This document shows, piece after piece, positions 8,801-16,810 of a DNA stretch of 64,000 nt (position 1 is the stretch's first letter; each line of letters starts with the position of its first letter). Both the position numbers and the translations under genes were made by a program. This DNA is from Bryobacterales bacterium (lineage in GTDB: Bacteria > Acidobacteriota > Terriglobia > Bryobacterales > Bryobacteraceae). The notes under the pieces are model-generated. The model did no database searches and was not told the DNA's origin. It saw only the letters and a list, made by a program, of their open reading frames with translations. Location: the NCBI GenBank assembly GCA_020854055.1, contig JADZGD010000013.1:1-64000 (forward strand). Direction: 5' to 3'.

Positions 8801-11414
8801 TCGATTCGCTATTCGGGGTGATCGTCCCCGGCATCGTGTTGTTCATTCCCGGCGCCGCTGTTCGCGTCGCCGTCGGCATCCCGGTGCCGGAAGCCTGGAT
8901 CACCGTGCCCGTGATGTCATATATGTACGTCCGCGTCCCGGTCATCGTAGTCACGGTTGCCACATTCCCGCGTGCCAGCAATGACGTGCCGTATTCGCTC
9001 GAAGCATGCTGGCCGATGCCGGTCACATTCGCCGAGCCATTCGTGTCGTAGGTGTAGGTGGCCAGGCTGTAGTTTTGCCCTCCCGCACTCAGAGAGACCG
9101 TCAGCGGCCGGTTCCGGATGTACCGGCTGATGTGCGCCGCGCCGGACAGATACGTCGTGGTGTATGTCCGGTCCGCCACGCTGCCGTTGTTTCCATACCC
9201 GAACAGCCTGGTCTCGATCACGTTTCCATAGGAATCCACCGTTTGCGTTGTCTTCGAGCTGACTCCGTACGACTGCCCGGGATCCAGCGCCGTCACCACG
9301 GAGCTGATGTAAGGGTGGTTGGAGGAGGATCGAGCCCAGGTGTAAGTCTTCTCGATCGCCCTGACCGATGCCGGATAGCTGCGCTCGGTAAAACTCGTCA
9401 CCATTCCGTAGGAGTCGGGCTGCGTCTGCTCGAACTTCCAGACCTTTTCTGACTGCGCCGAATCGTCCCGCACAATCGCTGACGCGGGGATACCCAGCGC
9501 CGAAGTATCATCGATGGTGAGGTGATGCCAAGTGAGATCGCCGCTGCAAGTCCCTGCCGAAAGATACCGCTCGCTCACCTGCCGGACCTGAATCGCCGCC
9601 TGGCTCAAGGTAGCGTAGTTCCAGCCGATGCATCCTTGCTGGGGAAACCGCACGTACCGGAGCTCACCCGAACCGCCTGTGGGGTTGATGGCCGCGTCGT
9701 TTTGGAACGTCGTCGTCTGGCCGAGGCCGTTCAGCAGGCTGGTGAGTACCTTCACCGCCGGCCCGGCAGACTGCCCGTCATAAGGATCGTAGAGAGAATA
9801 GTCCAGATAGCCTAGCGTATAATTTTCTGCGGTCCCGACCTGGTTGTAGATGTGGTGCAAGTGAGGAAGGCCTTCATCCGTATACTGGAAGATGTACCCT
9901 CCACCAAATACCGTGCCGTAGCGGACATCCATAACGAACGCGATACGCGCGCTCGTGTTCGTCAAAGTGCAGCCGGCACCGGCCTTGTACTGGATGAATA
10001 CCTGATTTCCGTTCGAATCGCGGATCTCAGTCGGATAGAGCGTCCCGGCATCGCTCTCTTGCCCGCCCGAAATCGTGCCCATGATCCAATAGCTGCCGTC
10101 GGCGAAATAAAGCCGCCGCACCGAGGGATCGTAATACACGTACACCGCCTCGGTGGAGCGCCAGATTCCACTGTCGTTCACGTTCAACCGGTATTCGGCC
10201 CCGCTCGAATCGGTATACACAAAATGATGCAGCGCCCACGAAGTCGAATACACCGGTGTGATAGACCCGGCCATCAGCCTCCATCCGAGACCGTATCCAA
10301 CATCGCGCCCTCTGTTCCATGTCCCGTTGGCGTCCTTGCGCCACATCTGTGAGTTGTAAGACAACCCCAGCTTTGCCGCGGTGCCGTTCCGGCTCATCGC
10401 CGTCAGCAGAGGGATCGAGTAGTTTAAGTTCCCTGACCGGACGTCAACCTGTTCCCCTCCGCCACCCCAATAGACGCCCGTTGGACGAGTACCCACCTGC
10501 CGGGGGTCCATGCTCCAGGTTGACGGCGTCGTGACGCTCACCGTCGTACTGGCAGTGTTTCCATGGAAATCCACGGCATCAACGCGATAGCTGTATGTGA
10601 CCCCGGCGGAGACCGAGGCATCTTCCACCTGATTCTCGTGGTAATCCGTAAACAGAAAGTTTCCATCCCGGTAGAGGCTGTACGAGTAAAGCCCGATTCC
10701 GTTCGGATCGTCCGCAGAGGCCCGCCACTGGAGTTCCACATGATCGGAGAAAGCGCTAATCGTCAGTGCCTTCGGCGCCAGCGCCGCAGGCGCCGTCGTA
10801 TCCAACCCACCCAGGCTGGTCGTACCGATCGAATTGACTTGCGGAGCATCCCGGATGCCGATGCCCGGCTTCCCGCTGGCGATGCTCGAATCCGTGCCGG
10901 ACAGCGCCAACTGATCGTTGACATAAGCCAGGAAACCGCTGCCCGTGTATACGGAGCGCAAGATCATCCCGTCGGAGCAGGTCGTCTGGTTGGAGCCCAG
11001 GAGCGTAACCACGCCGCTTACTCTCTTGTACGCCGCCAACGTTGCGCTGCAACTGCCGTCCTGCGCATAGGCCGGATTCTGAAGCTCGATCGCATAATAC
11101 GTCCCGGCCGGCGCCGGCGCCGACAGGGCGTCGTTGGAAGCGCGGAGATAGTGAATATATGTGCCGCCCGATGCCGGCAGATGAAGGATCGACCGCACTT
11201 CATAGCGCGGCGTGCCGTCCGGCACATTCAGGTTCGAAATCAGCGATCCGCCGTTGGTGGGTTCCCAGGTCACCACCTTGTTGTCCCAGGCGTAGATGCT
11301 CCCGTTCTGGTGCCAGTTCGAACCGAGTGCCAGAAAAATATCATTCCAATAGTACTGATACGCTGCCAAACACGGAAATGCCAGGAAAATGAGGCACAGC
11401 GCAGGCTTTCTCAT
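5826..11414 (-). CDS. Complete RHS/YD-repeat protein with FN3 domain and HExxH metallopeptidase-like tip
   Basis: A 1862-aa secreted protein. Residues 1-18 form a signal peptide (MRKPALCLIFLAFPCLAA). About 20-205 look like a LamG/concanavalin-type beta-sandwich. About 208-297 form a fibronectin type III domain (ELQWRASADDPNGIGLYSYS). From about 300, SpvB/TcdB-like and many YD repeats follow. The RHS-associated core (YGRFLTPDP) ends in NDPRGL. The last 234 residues (1629-1862) are the variable tip, with HELLH at 1811-1815 followed by YTNWND and cysteines in SNCDKV and STDCLR. RHS shells encapsulate and deliver C-terminal domains; here zinc-peptidase activity is predicted from the motif alone. 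The ATG overlaps the stop of the upstream 139-aa gene by one base, so the two are coupled. Confidence 0.85.
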   Translation of the reverse strand: MRKPALCLIFLAFPCLAAYQYYWNDIFLALGSNWHQNGSIYAWDNKVVTWEPTNGGSLISNLNVPDGTPRYEVRSILHLPASGGTYIHYLRASNDALSAPAPAGTYYAIELQNPAYAQDGSCSATLAAYKRVSGVVTLLGSNQTTCSDGMILRSVYTGSGFLAYVNDQLALSGTDSSIASGKPGIGIRDAPQVNSIGTTSLGGLDTTAPAALAPKALTISAFSDHVELQWRASADDPNGIGLYSYSLYRDGNFLFTDYHENQVEDASVSAGVTYSYRVDAVDFHGNTASTTVSVTTPSTWSMDPRQVGTRPTGVYWGGGGEQVDVRSGNLNYSIPLLTAMSRNGTAAKLGLSYNSQMWRKDANGTWNRGRDVGYGLGWRLMAGSITPVYSTSWALHHFVYTDSSGAEYRLNVNDSGIWRSTEAVYVYYDPSVRRLYFADGSYWIMGTISGGQESDAGTLYPTEIRDSNGNQVFIQYKAGAGCTLTNTSARIAFVMDVRYGTVFGGGYIFQYTDEGLPHLHHIYNQVGTAENYTLGYLDYSLYDPYDGQSAGPAVKVLTSLLNGLGQTTTFQNDAAINPTGGSGELRYVRFPQQGCIGWNYATLSQAAIQVRQVSERYLSAGTCSGDLTWHHLTIDDTSALGIPASAIVRDDSAQSEKVWKFEQTQPDSYGMVTSFTERSYPASVRAIEKTYTWARSSSNHPYISSVVTALDPGQSYGVSSKTTQTVDSYGNVIETRLFGYGNNGSVADRTYTTTYLSGAAHISRYIRNRPLTVSLSAGGQNYSLATYTYDTNGSANVTGIGQHASSEYGTSLLARGNVATVTTMTGTRTYIYDITGTVIQASGTGMPTATRTAAPGMNNTMPGTITPNSESNLATSYTWNSFLGLSSYTGPGSYSGSVSYDSTARPQSSVSPAGATTTYAYTDTTVKAATNGHWTKTTMDGIGRTVKVETGDAATTKSVVDTEYAPCACSPMGKMKRVSMPHAAGATPVWTTYNYDVMGRTVSVTAPDGSVTSYVYQGNTLTVTDAAGKWKKYTHDAFGNLARVVEPKDAGNQYTTTYTYNAFNKLTGVSMPRNGVTQTRSFVYDAAQQLQSAANPESGTTTYSYTPYGRLEYKVDASNNRVEYSYDTYNRVTQKRQYAPGMVEDTCRRVDYYWDWNPFSANQYWGQLTAVRYGGAACRAGQNVELYWYGAGNLPVRKDIQFTRHVDLFGRDVTGSMSASFEYNNEGALTAITYPDGKRFYYTLDTMGRPSKLTTDIQAADNSIWPLDYVKDVVYGAAGELTQWKHMGGGELDLMNQPLVNYYTETRTYNNRLQMTRITASHAYSTSNMDVEYRYDTTGHNNGQIGSMKDWVSGEEVVYTYDRLSRLTRAETVSSLWGQSYTMDGFGNLTAQTVTKGSAPAMSLAVSGTTNRITSSGFSYNANGTMATMPNWQGMYDKESRLVDVTQSQNGTESYEYDGAGRRIWISNETMMFYGVDGKRLAKCQIQEVSYPAYGYTFACTGITYFLGQVVTGEGESGGWGPWGAARDRLGSVRAAPYGYYYHDQGVNASSYFPYGQARTGGSVWATYQPSSVSGTMYAMNREYSAAYGRFLTPDPYMASGGVADPGSWNRYAYVGNDPVNFNDPRGLSRTTLFPMLFDNSDALGGRLMPEGAFAICAPGPEGSLNPFCYLLGLVLSAAGTDAGGGGGTTLRPTDAATDATARNTLKARLKGFAGSNCDKVFGAVIDGYTTKDIIASVSSTEFYNVNNQASSDLTQDQVSGNGSSTLLSQSLNSNDPVASTLIGGTVPAVLLGANFFSNSAATFQGNVLLHELLHAYTNWNDTEVFQIFGAYGLKNIHGDTEDISAWMSTDCLRTPTSMTWW

Positions 11415-11833
11415 TAGTAGGCCCTCGTCCCGAACGAATTGATATCAAAATCCTTGCGCAGCTTTCGGAACTCCTTCTCCGCGTCGTCCTTTCTCGTCTC
11501 GTGCTTCTGCCAGACCTTGGTATCGGCCCGCCTGTCATTGAGAATGTCAGCGAACACAGCACGGTCGCGGGCGACGAACTCCACCAGCGCCGACTTTCCG
11601 TCATCGCTGAGAACATAGCTGAAGCCGATCAGCAGTTTTGCCATCTCACTGCCCGGAACAGGTGCATACAGCGGGCGTGCCGGATCGCTGGGCGTACCGG
11701 CCCCGGTCATCGGAACGATGGCCAAAAGCCGTTCGTAGCGGTTCCTGGGATCAACGCTCTGCTGGGAGAAGGCGGAGTTCGCGACAATAAAGACAAGAAT
11801 CACGAGAAGAATACCACGCATATTCAGGAACAT
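11414..11833 (-). CDS. Small exported protein upstream of RHS gene
   Basis: A 139-aa protein with a signal peptide (MRGILLVILVFIVANSAFSQ); two in-frame ATGs, at 11833 and 11821, could serve as start. The mature part is soluble and charged, with a lysine/glutamate-rich helical C-terminus (KHETRKDDAEKEFRKLRK). I do not recognise a family. Its TAATG overlap with the RHS start indicates one transcript and coupled translation. It may be a chaperone, adaptor or secretion partner for the RHS protein, but only position supports this. A strong promoter lies immediately upstream. Confidence 0.65.
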   Translation of the reverse strand: MFLNMRGILLVILVFIVANSAFSQQSVDPRNRYERLLAIVPMTGAGTPSDPARPLYAPVPGSEMAKLLIGFSYVLSDDGKSALVEFVARDRAVFADILNDRRADTKVWQKHETRKDDAEKEFRKLRKDFDINSFGTRAY

Positions 11834-11839
11834 GCGTAA

Positions 11840-11867
11840 AGAATACCCGAATATCTTGTTTTGTCAA
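11840..11867 (-). promoter_or_regulatory. Sigma70-type promoter of RHS operon, possibly leaderless
   Basis: On the minus strand, TTGACA (11862-11867) is separated by 16 bases from TATTCT (11840-11845). The expected transcription start is near 11833, the first base of the first ATG. This predicts either a leaderless mRNA from that ATG or use of the ATG at 11821 with a very short leader. No Shine-Dalgarno is visible before either ATG. Confidence 0.6.
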
Positions 11868-12158
11868 ATGTTTTTTTGAGTTTTAGAAAAATGACAATCG
11901 TACGGTTTTGCACTGATTTATCGTCAAACACGTCGGACAAACTTCGCCGCCGTTTACGAGAACGTTCTCGAATTCTCCTCTTCCAGCAGCAAATCCGCAC
12001 CCCGCCGCGCGCTCCGCGCTTCTGCGGGAACCACTAAACTAAGCCGCTTCCCGGTAATCATCCGCGGCCGCAGGAGAGCAGCCCCGCCTGGTGTGGCGCG
12101 CGGCTCCTTGAAAGACTGGGCTCGGTTGATGCCGATCGACCGATCGAGGAGTCATCGC
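11868..12158. other. Intergenic region without recognised gene
   Basis: The part nearest the RHS promoter is AT-rich, with a T run, unlike the flanking chromosome. The remainder is GC-rich. I see no supported gene or RNA in it. Confidence 0.4.
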
Positions 12159-12305
12159 ATGACACCACTTCGAAAACGCATGCTCGAAGACATGCAACTA
12201 CGCAACCTCGCGCCTGCCACCCAAGGTAACGATATCCTGCACGTGGCCCGCTTCGCCAAGCATTCCGGCAAGAGGCCCGATCTGCTCAGTCTGGAAGATG
12301 CCGGC
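12159..12305 (+). pseudogene. Tyrosine recombinase/integrase N-terminal relic
   Basis: From the ATG at 12159, preceded by GAGGAG at good spacing, the frame reads MTPLRKRMLEDMQLRNLAPA and then HVARFAKHSGKRPDLLSLED. This matches the N-terminal SAM-like core-binding domain of tyrosine recombinases that accompany IS91-like elements and integron-type integrases. Similarity ends after about 49 codons. The frame stays open to 12632, but the later residues are arginine-rich and look like noncoding GC-rich sequence, and no catalytic domain (R...HxxR...Y) follows. It is a remnant, consistent with mobile DNA having entered beside the RHS locus. Confidence 0.6.
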
Positions 12306-12548
12306 CCTCTCCAACAGCTTTCGGCTGATTATTTAGCGCGGCTATTACGTTCACGAATTGTTGCCGCCCGCCGGGTTGCTCCCCTCTCCTGCAAGCGCTT
12401 TCGACGCTCCGCTTGGCTCGGCCGGATTTCGCCTCTCGGCTGGAGTCTGCTATCGGGCGCTCCGGCGCTTACCCGGAGAGGACTTGCTCCTGCTGGAAGA
12501 TCGCGTATTTCTGGACGCGCCATGGATCGGACGATAGGGCGTGGCCGC
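12306..12548. other. Noncoding remnant between integrase relic and polA
   Basis: About 240 bases without a recognisable gene on either strand. Open frames here give arginine- and proline-rich noise. It may hold degraded mobile-element sequence. No hairpin-plus-T-run terminator for polA is obvious. Confidence 0.4.
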
Positions 12549-15119
12549 TTACTTGGCGTCACGCCAGTTCGATCCTACTCCCGTGTCTACCAGCAGGGGA
12601 ACTTCCAGCTTATGTACGGTTTCCATGGCTGACTTTACCAGCCGCCTGAGATCGTCCATCTCCTGTTCCGGGGCCTCAAACACCAGTTCGTCGTGAACCT
12701 GCAACAGCATCCGGGCCTGCCATCCTCCCTTGCGCAACTCGCCGTCAATGTGGATCATGGCCAGCTTGATCAGATCGGCGGCGGTTCCTTGCAATGGCGT
12801 GTTGACCGCCGTTCGCTCGGCAAACCCGCGGGCGCCGGGATTCTTCGAGTTGATGTCCGGAATCGGCCTAACACGCCCGAACATCGTCCTGGCAACGCCG
12901 CTCTGGCGCACTTCGGCGATGGTGCGGTCGATGAACACTTTCACGCCCTGGTAACGGTCGAAGTAATGCCGGATGTAGCTCTCGGCCTCCTTCCGGTCAA
13001 TCCCCAATTGCGCCGCCAGTCCGAAGGGTGTCTGCCCGTAGACAATGCCGAAGTTCACCGCCTTGGCGTTGCGCCGCATCTCCGGTGTCACCATCAGCGG
13101 TCCAACGCCAAAAACCTCCGACGCCGTCCGGGTGTGGATATCCTCGCCGTGGCGGAAGGCAGCGAGCAGCACCGGATCCAGCGACATGTGGGCCAGCAGC
13201 CGCAACTCAATCTGCGAGTAGTCGGCCACCAGCATCTGCCAACCTTCGCGCGGGACAAACGCCGCCCGGATCTCGCGCCCCTGCTCGGTGCGGATGGGAA
13301 TGTTCTGCAGGTTCGGATTCACCGACGACAACCGGCCCGTCGCCGCCCCAATCTGATTGAACGTGGTATGCAACCGCCCGTCCGCCCGTCCGATCAGCAG
13401 TGGCAGCGCATCCACATAGGTGCCCTTCAGCTTGGCTAACTGGCGGTAATCGAGCACCTTGGAAACGATCTCGTGCCGCGGCGCCAGCGCCTCCAGTACA
13501 TCGGCCGCCGTCGATGGAGCCTTCGCTTTGCCGGAGCGGGCCGGCGCCGGTAGCTGCAACTCCTCAAACAATACCTTCGCCAGTTGCTGCGGGGAGTTGA
13601 TGTTAAAAGGATGCCCGGCCAGTTGATGGATCTCTGAGGTCAGGCGCTGGATATCGCCATCCATCTCTACCGACAGCCGCCGCAGCGCATCCGGGTCGAT
13701 GCGGATACCACAACGCTCCATCCGGGAGAGGACGGGCATCAGCGGCAGGTCAATCGTGCGGTAAACCTCTTCGACCCCATCCCGGACGACCTCCTCGCGG
13801 ACAATCTTCCAAAGCTCCACAACCGCCTCGGCGTGCTGTTCGGCTGTGGCGCCCAGTTTCCGCTTCAGGTGGCGCTCCACCAACGCGTCCAGCGCGCACG
13901 CCGCCGAGTCGGCACTCACCAGAAAGGCATACAGCATGATGTCTTCCGTGAAGCCGCGCGGTTCGATCCCTCGATCGGCGAGCGGCCCCAGGATCGCCTT
14001 GACGTCATGCGCGATCTTCACCCGCTCCCCGTCTTCCAGCACACCGCGCAATCGCTCCAGCCAGTCTGCCGGAAACGACACCGCGTGGCCCGCCTCAACC
14101 GACAGTCCAACCGTCCCCAGGCCGAGTTCCCCCTCCCCGCCCGAGCGCAGGGCAAACCCAAGCTGTACACCGGCAGGCACGGCCGCCATCCATTCATCCA
14201 GTTCCCGGGGTGATTCGAACCTACGGTACTGGCCGGCGCTCGTTTCGGCCGCCGGCTCGATCCCCCGCAGCAGGCTGAAAAATTCCATTTCCCGGTAGAA
14301 GGTCCGCAGCGGCTCAAGATCCGGCTCCCGCGCCGCCAGATCTTCCAGTTTCCACGCGACCGGCACGGCCGTATCGATGGTGGCCAACCGTTTGCTCAAC
14401 AGAATCTGCTGGCGATTGTTTTGAAGGCTCTCGCGGTACATCTTGCGCTCCACTCCGGCCGCGCCATCGAGCGCCGCCTCCACCGAGCCGAAACGGGTGA
14501 TAATGTCGCGAGCACCCTTATCTCCGATGCCCGGCGCGCCGGGAATGTTGTCTACCGCGTCGCCTTTCAGTGCCAGCAAGTCCGCCACCTGCCCCGGCGG
14601 AACTCCTAGAAACTGCTCCACTTTAGCCGGGTCGTACCACTCGTTGTCCTTGGCTGGGTTGAGCATCGAGATGCGCTCGTCCACCAGTTGGAGCATATCC
14701 TTGTCACTTGAGACGATGACCACGTCCACCCCGGTTTCGGCCTGGCGAGCGATGGTCCCGATCACGTCATCGGCCTCAAAGCCAGGAAACTGAAGCCGGG
14801 AAATTCGCATCACATCGAGCAGGCGGCCAATGGCGGAAATCTGCTCGCCCAGGTCCTCCGGCATCGCCGCCCGGTTGGCTTTATATTCTGTGAACTGCTC
14901 GTCCCGAAAGGTTGGGCCTTCGCTTTCCATGACTGCCGCCAGGTAGTCCGGTTTATGTTCGCTCTGGAGCTTGCGCAACATATTGTGAAAGATGTAAACC
15001 GCTTCGGTCGCCAAACCAGTGGAGGTCCGCATGGGTGGCGCGCCGCTGCGCGCCCGCGCGTGATAGGCACGGAAAATGAACCCGAACGAGTCAATCAGAA
15101 AGAGGCGGCGGCGCGGCAT
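12549..15119 (-). CDS. polA: DNA polymerase I
   Basis: An 856-aa family A DNA polymerase for gap filling and primer removal. The N-terminal 5'-3' exonuclease domain spans about 1-290 (LFLIDSFGFIFRAYHA, FEADDVIGT, SSDKDMLQL, GDAVDNIPG). The middle domain (about 300-470) corresponds to the 3'-5' exonuclease, but the DxE motif expected near the start reads LGFALRSG and is missing, so proofreading is probably lost. The polymerase domain has motif A DYSQIELR, motif B RRNAKAVNFGIVYG and motif C VHDE. The length fits bacterial PolA proteins with a degenerate proofreading domain. The start is set by MPRRRLFLIDSFGFIFRA. It is a single gene facing away from lpxC. Confidence 0.95.
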   Translation of the reverse strand: MPRRRLFLIDSFGFIFRAYHARARSGAPPMRTSTGLATEAVYIFHNMLRKLQSEHKPDYLAAVMESEGPTFRDEQFTEYKANRAAMPEDLGEQISAIGRLLDVMRISRLQFPGFEADDVIGTIARQAETGVDVVIVSSDKDMLQLVDERISMLNPAKDNEWYDPAKVEQFLGVPPGQVADLLALKGDAVDNIPGAPGIGDKGARDIITRFGSVEAALDGAAGVERKMYRESLQNNRQQILLSKRLATIDTAVPVAWKLEDLAAREPDLEPLRTFYREMEFFSLLRGIEPAAETSAGQYRRFESPRELDEWMAAVPAGVQLGFALRSGGEGELGLGTVGLSVEAGHAVSFPADWLERLRGVLEDGERVKIAHDVKAILGPLADRGIEPRGFTEDIMLYAFLVSADSAACALDALVERHLKRKLGATAEQHAEAVVELWKIVREEVVRDGVEEVYRTIDLPLMPVLSRMERCGIRIDPDALRRLSVEMDGDIQRLTSEIHQLAGHPFNINSPQQLAKVLFEELQLPAPARSGKAKAPSTAADVLEALAPRHEIVSKVLDYRQLAKLKGTYVDALPLLIGRADGRLHTTFNQIGAATGRLSSVNPNLQNIPIRTEQGREIRAAFVPREGWQMLVADYSQIELRLLAHMSLDPVLLAAFRHGEDIHTRTASEVFGVGPLMVTPEMRRNAKAVNFGIVYGQTPFGLAAQLGIDRKEAESYIRHYFDRYQGVKVFIDRTIAEVRQSGVARTMFGRVRPIPDINSKNPGARGFAERTAVNTPLQGTAADLIKLAMIHIDGELRKGGWQARMLLQVHDELVFEAPEQEMDDLRRLVKSAMETVHKLEVPLLVDTGVGSNWRDAK

Positions 15120-15286
15120 GTCTCATCATAGCCACATCTTGAAAACGGACGGCGGAGTCCGGAGTCAATTCGCCCAGTGGTGCTTTGATGCAACAGTTTG
15201 CAACCGGGCGGCGTGGTAAAAATGCAACACCGGTCACTCGCTAAAATATTGTAAGAAAAGCGTATGCGCCAACTGCCGGGTTTGTT

Positions 15287-15292
15287 TATACT
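15287..15292 (+). promoter_or_regulatory. Possible -10 element for lpxC
   Basis: TATACT lies about 30 bases upstream of the lpxC start, in a locally AT-rich stretch between the divergent polA and lpxC genes. No good -35 hexamer is seen at 16-18 bases, so this is tentative. Confidence 0.25.
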
Positions 15293-15321
15293 GACTGATC
15301 ATTGGAAGCGATCGAACCAAC

Positions 15322-16227
15322 GTGGAGAAAATCGTGCGATTTGAAACGACGATTCTACGGCCGGTGGCTGCCAGCGGAACCGGCCTCCACAGCGGAGTCC
15401 CGGTCAACGTTCGCATTACACCGGCGCCACCCGCAACTGGCATCGTATTCCTGCGGACCGATCTGGAGAACTTTCCCGTGCCGGCCCGCGCCGAGCATGT
15501 CGCCCGCGTCAGCTACGCCACCAGCCTGATGCGAAAGGGCGTGCTGATCTCCACCACCGAGCATCTGCTCAGCGTGCTTTACAGCATGGGAATCGACAAC
15601 GCCTATATCGAGATCGACAACCTGGAGGTACCCATCCTGGACGGCAGTGGCCTTCCCTGGGTGGAATTGCTGCGAACGGCTGGAATCCGTACCTACCGGC
15701 GCCGGCGGCGCTACCTGCGCATCAAACGCACCGTCACCGTGGAAAGCGGCAACAAACGAATCAGCATTCTGCCCGCCGACCGTTTCCTGCTCACCTGCGA
15801 CATTTTCTTCCCGCATCCGCTGGTGGCGCACCAGACGTTGGAAATAGAGGTCACCCCGGACCGCTACGCGATCGAGATCTCGCCCGCCCGCACCTTCGGC
15901 TTCTCGCACGAACTCGATCAGATGCGCGACATGGGCCTCATTCGCGGAGCCTCCCTGGACAATGCCGTATGCTTCAGCAGGGAAGATGGAGTACTCAACC
16001 CCGGGGGGTTGCGTTTTGCCGACGAATGTTGCCGCCACAAAGCGCTGGACCTGATTGGAGACCTGGCGCTCATCGGCCGTCCGTTGCTCGGCCACGTCAT
16101 CGCCGAACGCGCCGGACATGCCATGCACGCGGCGCTGGTGAGCCGGATCCTGGCCGACCCATCCCTCTATGAGGTTCTGAGTTTCGATCAGTTAGCGTCC
16201 CGGGTGGTTGACGCATTGGTATCCTGA
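15322..16227 (+). CDS. lpxC: UDP-3-O-acyl-N-acetylglucosamine deacetylase
   Basis: A 301-aa zinc amidase for the committed step of lipid A synthesis. Zinc ligands are visible: His at about 81 in TTEHLLS, and His and Asp in RHKALDLIGD. The catalytic His is in ERAGHAMHAAL. The substrate-loop motifs DGSGLPW and ARTFGF are also present. Translation begins at a GTG (15322). It is the first gene of a plus-strand run and its stop falls just before the next gene. Its presence implies an LPS-bearing outer membrane. Confidence 0.95.
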   Translation: MEKIVRFETTILRPVAASGTGLHSGVPVNVRITPAPPATGIVFLRTDLENFPVPARAEHVARVSYATSLMRKGVLISTTEHLLSVLYSMGIDNAYIEIDNLEVPILDGSGLPWVELLRTAGIRTYRRRRRYLRIKRTVTVESGNKRISILPADRFLLTCDIFFPHPLVAHQTLEIEVTPDRYAIEISPARTFGFSHELDQMRDMGLIRGASLDNAVCFSREDGVLNPGGLRFADECCRHKALDLIGDLALIGRPLLGHVIAERAGHAMHAALVSRILADPSLYEVLSFDQLASRVVDALVS

Positions 16228-16234
16228 GGATGAG

Positions 16235-16810
16235 TTGCCAGCCATCCCGAACCTGATCACGCTTGCGCGTCTGTTTCTGACGCCTTATATCGTTCTTGCC
16301 ATTCTGAATCGGGAGTATCCGCAGGCGCTCGCCGCTTTGCTGGTTGCCGGCCTCACCGATGCGGCGGACGGCTTGCTCGCCCGCAGGTTTCATTGGACCT
16401 CCGACGTGGGCGCGGTTCTCGACCCCATTGCCGACAAGATTCTGCTGGTTACCATCTATATCGCCCTCGGCCTGACCAATGAAATCCCGGTGTGGTTGAT
16501 GGTGGTTGTGTTTTCCCGGGATCTGCTCATCGCGCTGGGATCGGCGGCGGCGGTTCTTTTCACCCGGTTGCGCGATTTCCGGCCGTCCGTGTGGGGTAAG
16601 ATCAGTACGGCGCTGCAGATCGCCACCGCCGTTCTGGTCCTGGCCGGCAACGCGATTTCCGAATTGCATTCCGCTTCCCTGCTCACCATCCTGTTCCGTC
16701 TCACTGCGATGGCGGCGGTCTGGAGTTGCATTCACTACTACTGGCGCGGAATCCGGGTACTGACGGGCGCGGGCGCGGCGGCTGCGCCGGGCGAGGGAGT
16801 GGCGCAATGA
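16235..16810 (+). CDS. CDP-alcohol phosphatidyltransferase (PgsA-like)
   Basis: An integral membrane enzyme that transfers a phosphatidyl group from CDP-diacylglycerol to an alcohol, probably glycerol-3-phosphate or phosphatidylglycerol. The signature D-x2-D-G-x2-A-R-x8-G-x3-D-x3-D is complete in [14 protein letters not shown] followed by [12 protein letters not shown]. Several hydrophobic segments follow. I prefer the TTG at 16235 ([13 protein letters not shown]), which has GAGGA upstream; a longer TTG frame starts at 16208 inside lpxC. The stop overlaps the metX start (ATGA). The exact acceptor alcohol cannot be told from sequence, so no symbol is given. Confidence 0.88.
   Translation: MPAIPNLITLARLFLTPYIVLAILNREYPQALAALLVAGLTDAADGLLARRFHWTSDVGAVLDPIADKILLVTIYIALGLTNEIPVWLMVVVFSRDLLIALGSAAAVLFTRLRDFRPSVWGKISTALQIATAVLVLAGNAISELHSASLLTILFRLTAMAAVWSCIHYYWRGIRVLTGAGAAAAPGEGVAQ

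Noticed and set aside
7395..11417. Long plus-strand open frames opposite the RHS gene (for example 7395-8408 and 10563-11417)
   Set aside because: They are rich in Arg, His, Val and Pro, lack domains, and are the antisense of conserved RHS repeats. GC-rich antisense frames stay open by codon bias.
12093..12632. Treating the 179-codon frame as an intact recombinase
   Set aside because: Only the first part from 12159 matches an integrase N-terminus; no catalytic domain follows and it runs into polA.
16726..16806. A longer metX start at 16726
   Set aside because: The added residues are a Gly/Arg-rich readthrough of the upstream gene's 3' end; the ATG at 16807 overlaps the upstream stop as ATGA and fits the family start.
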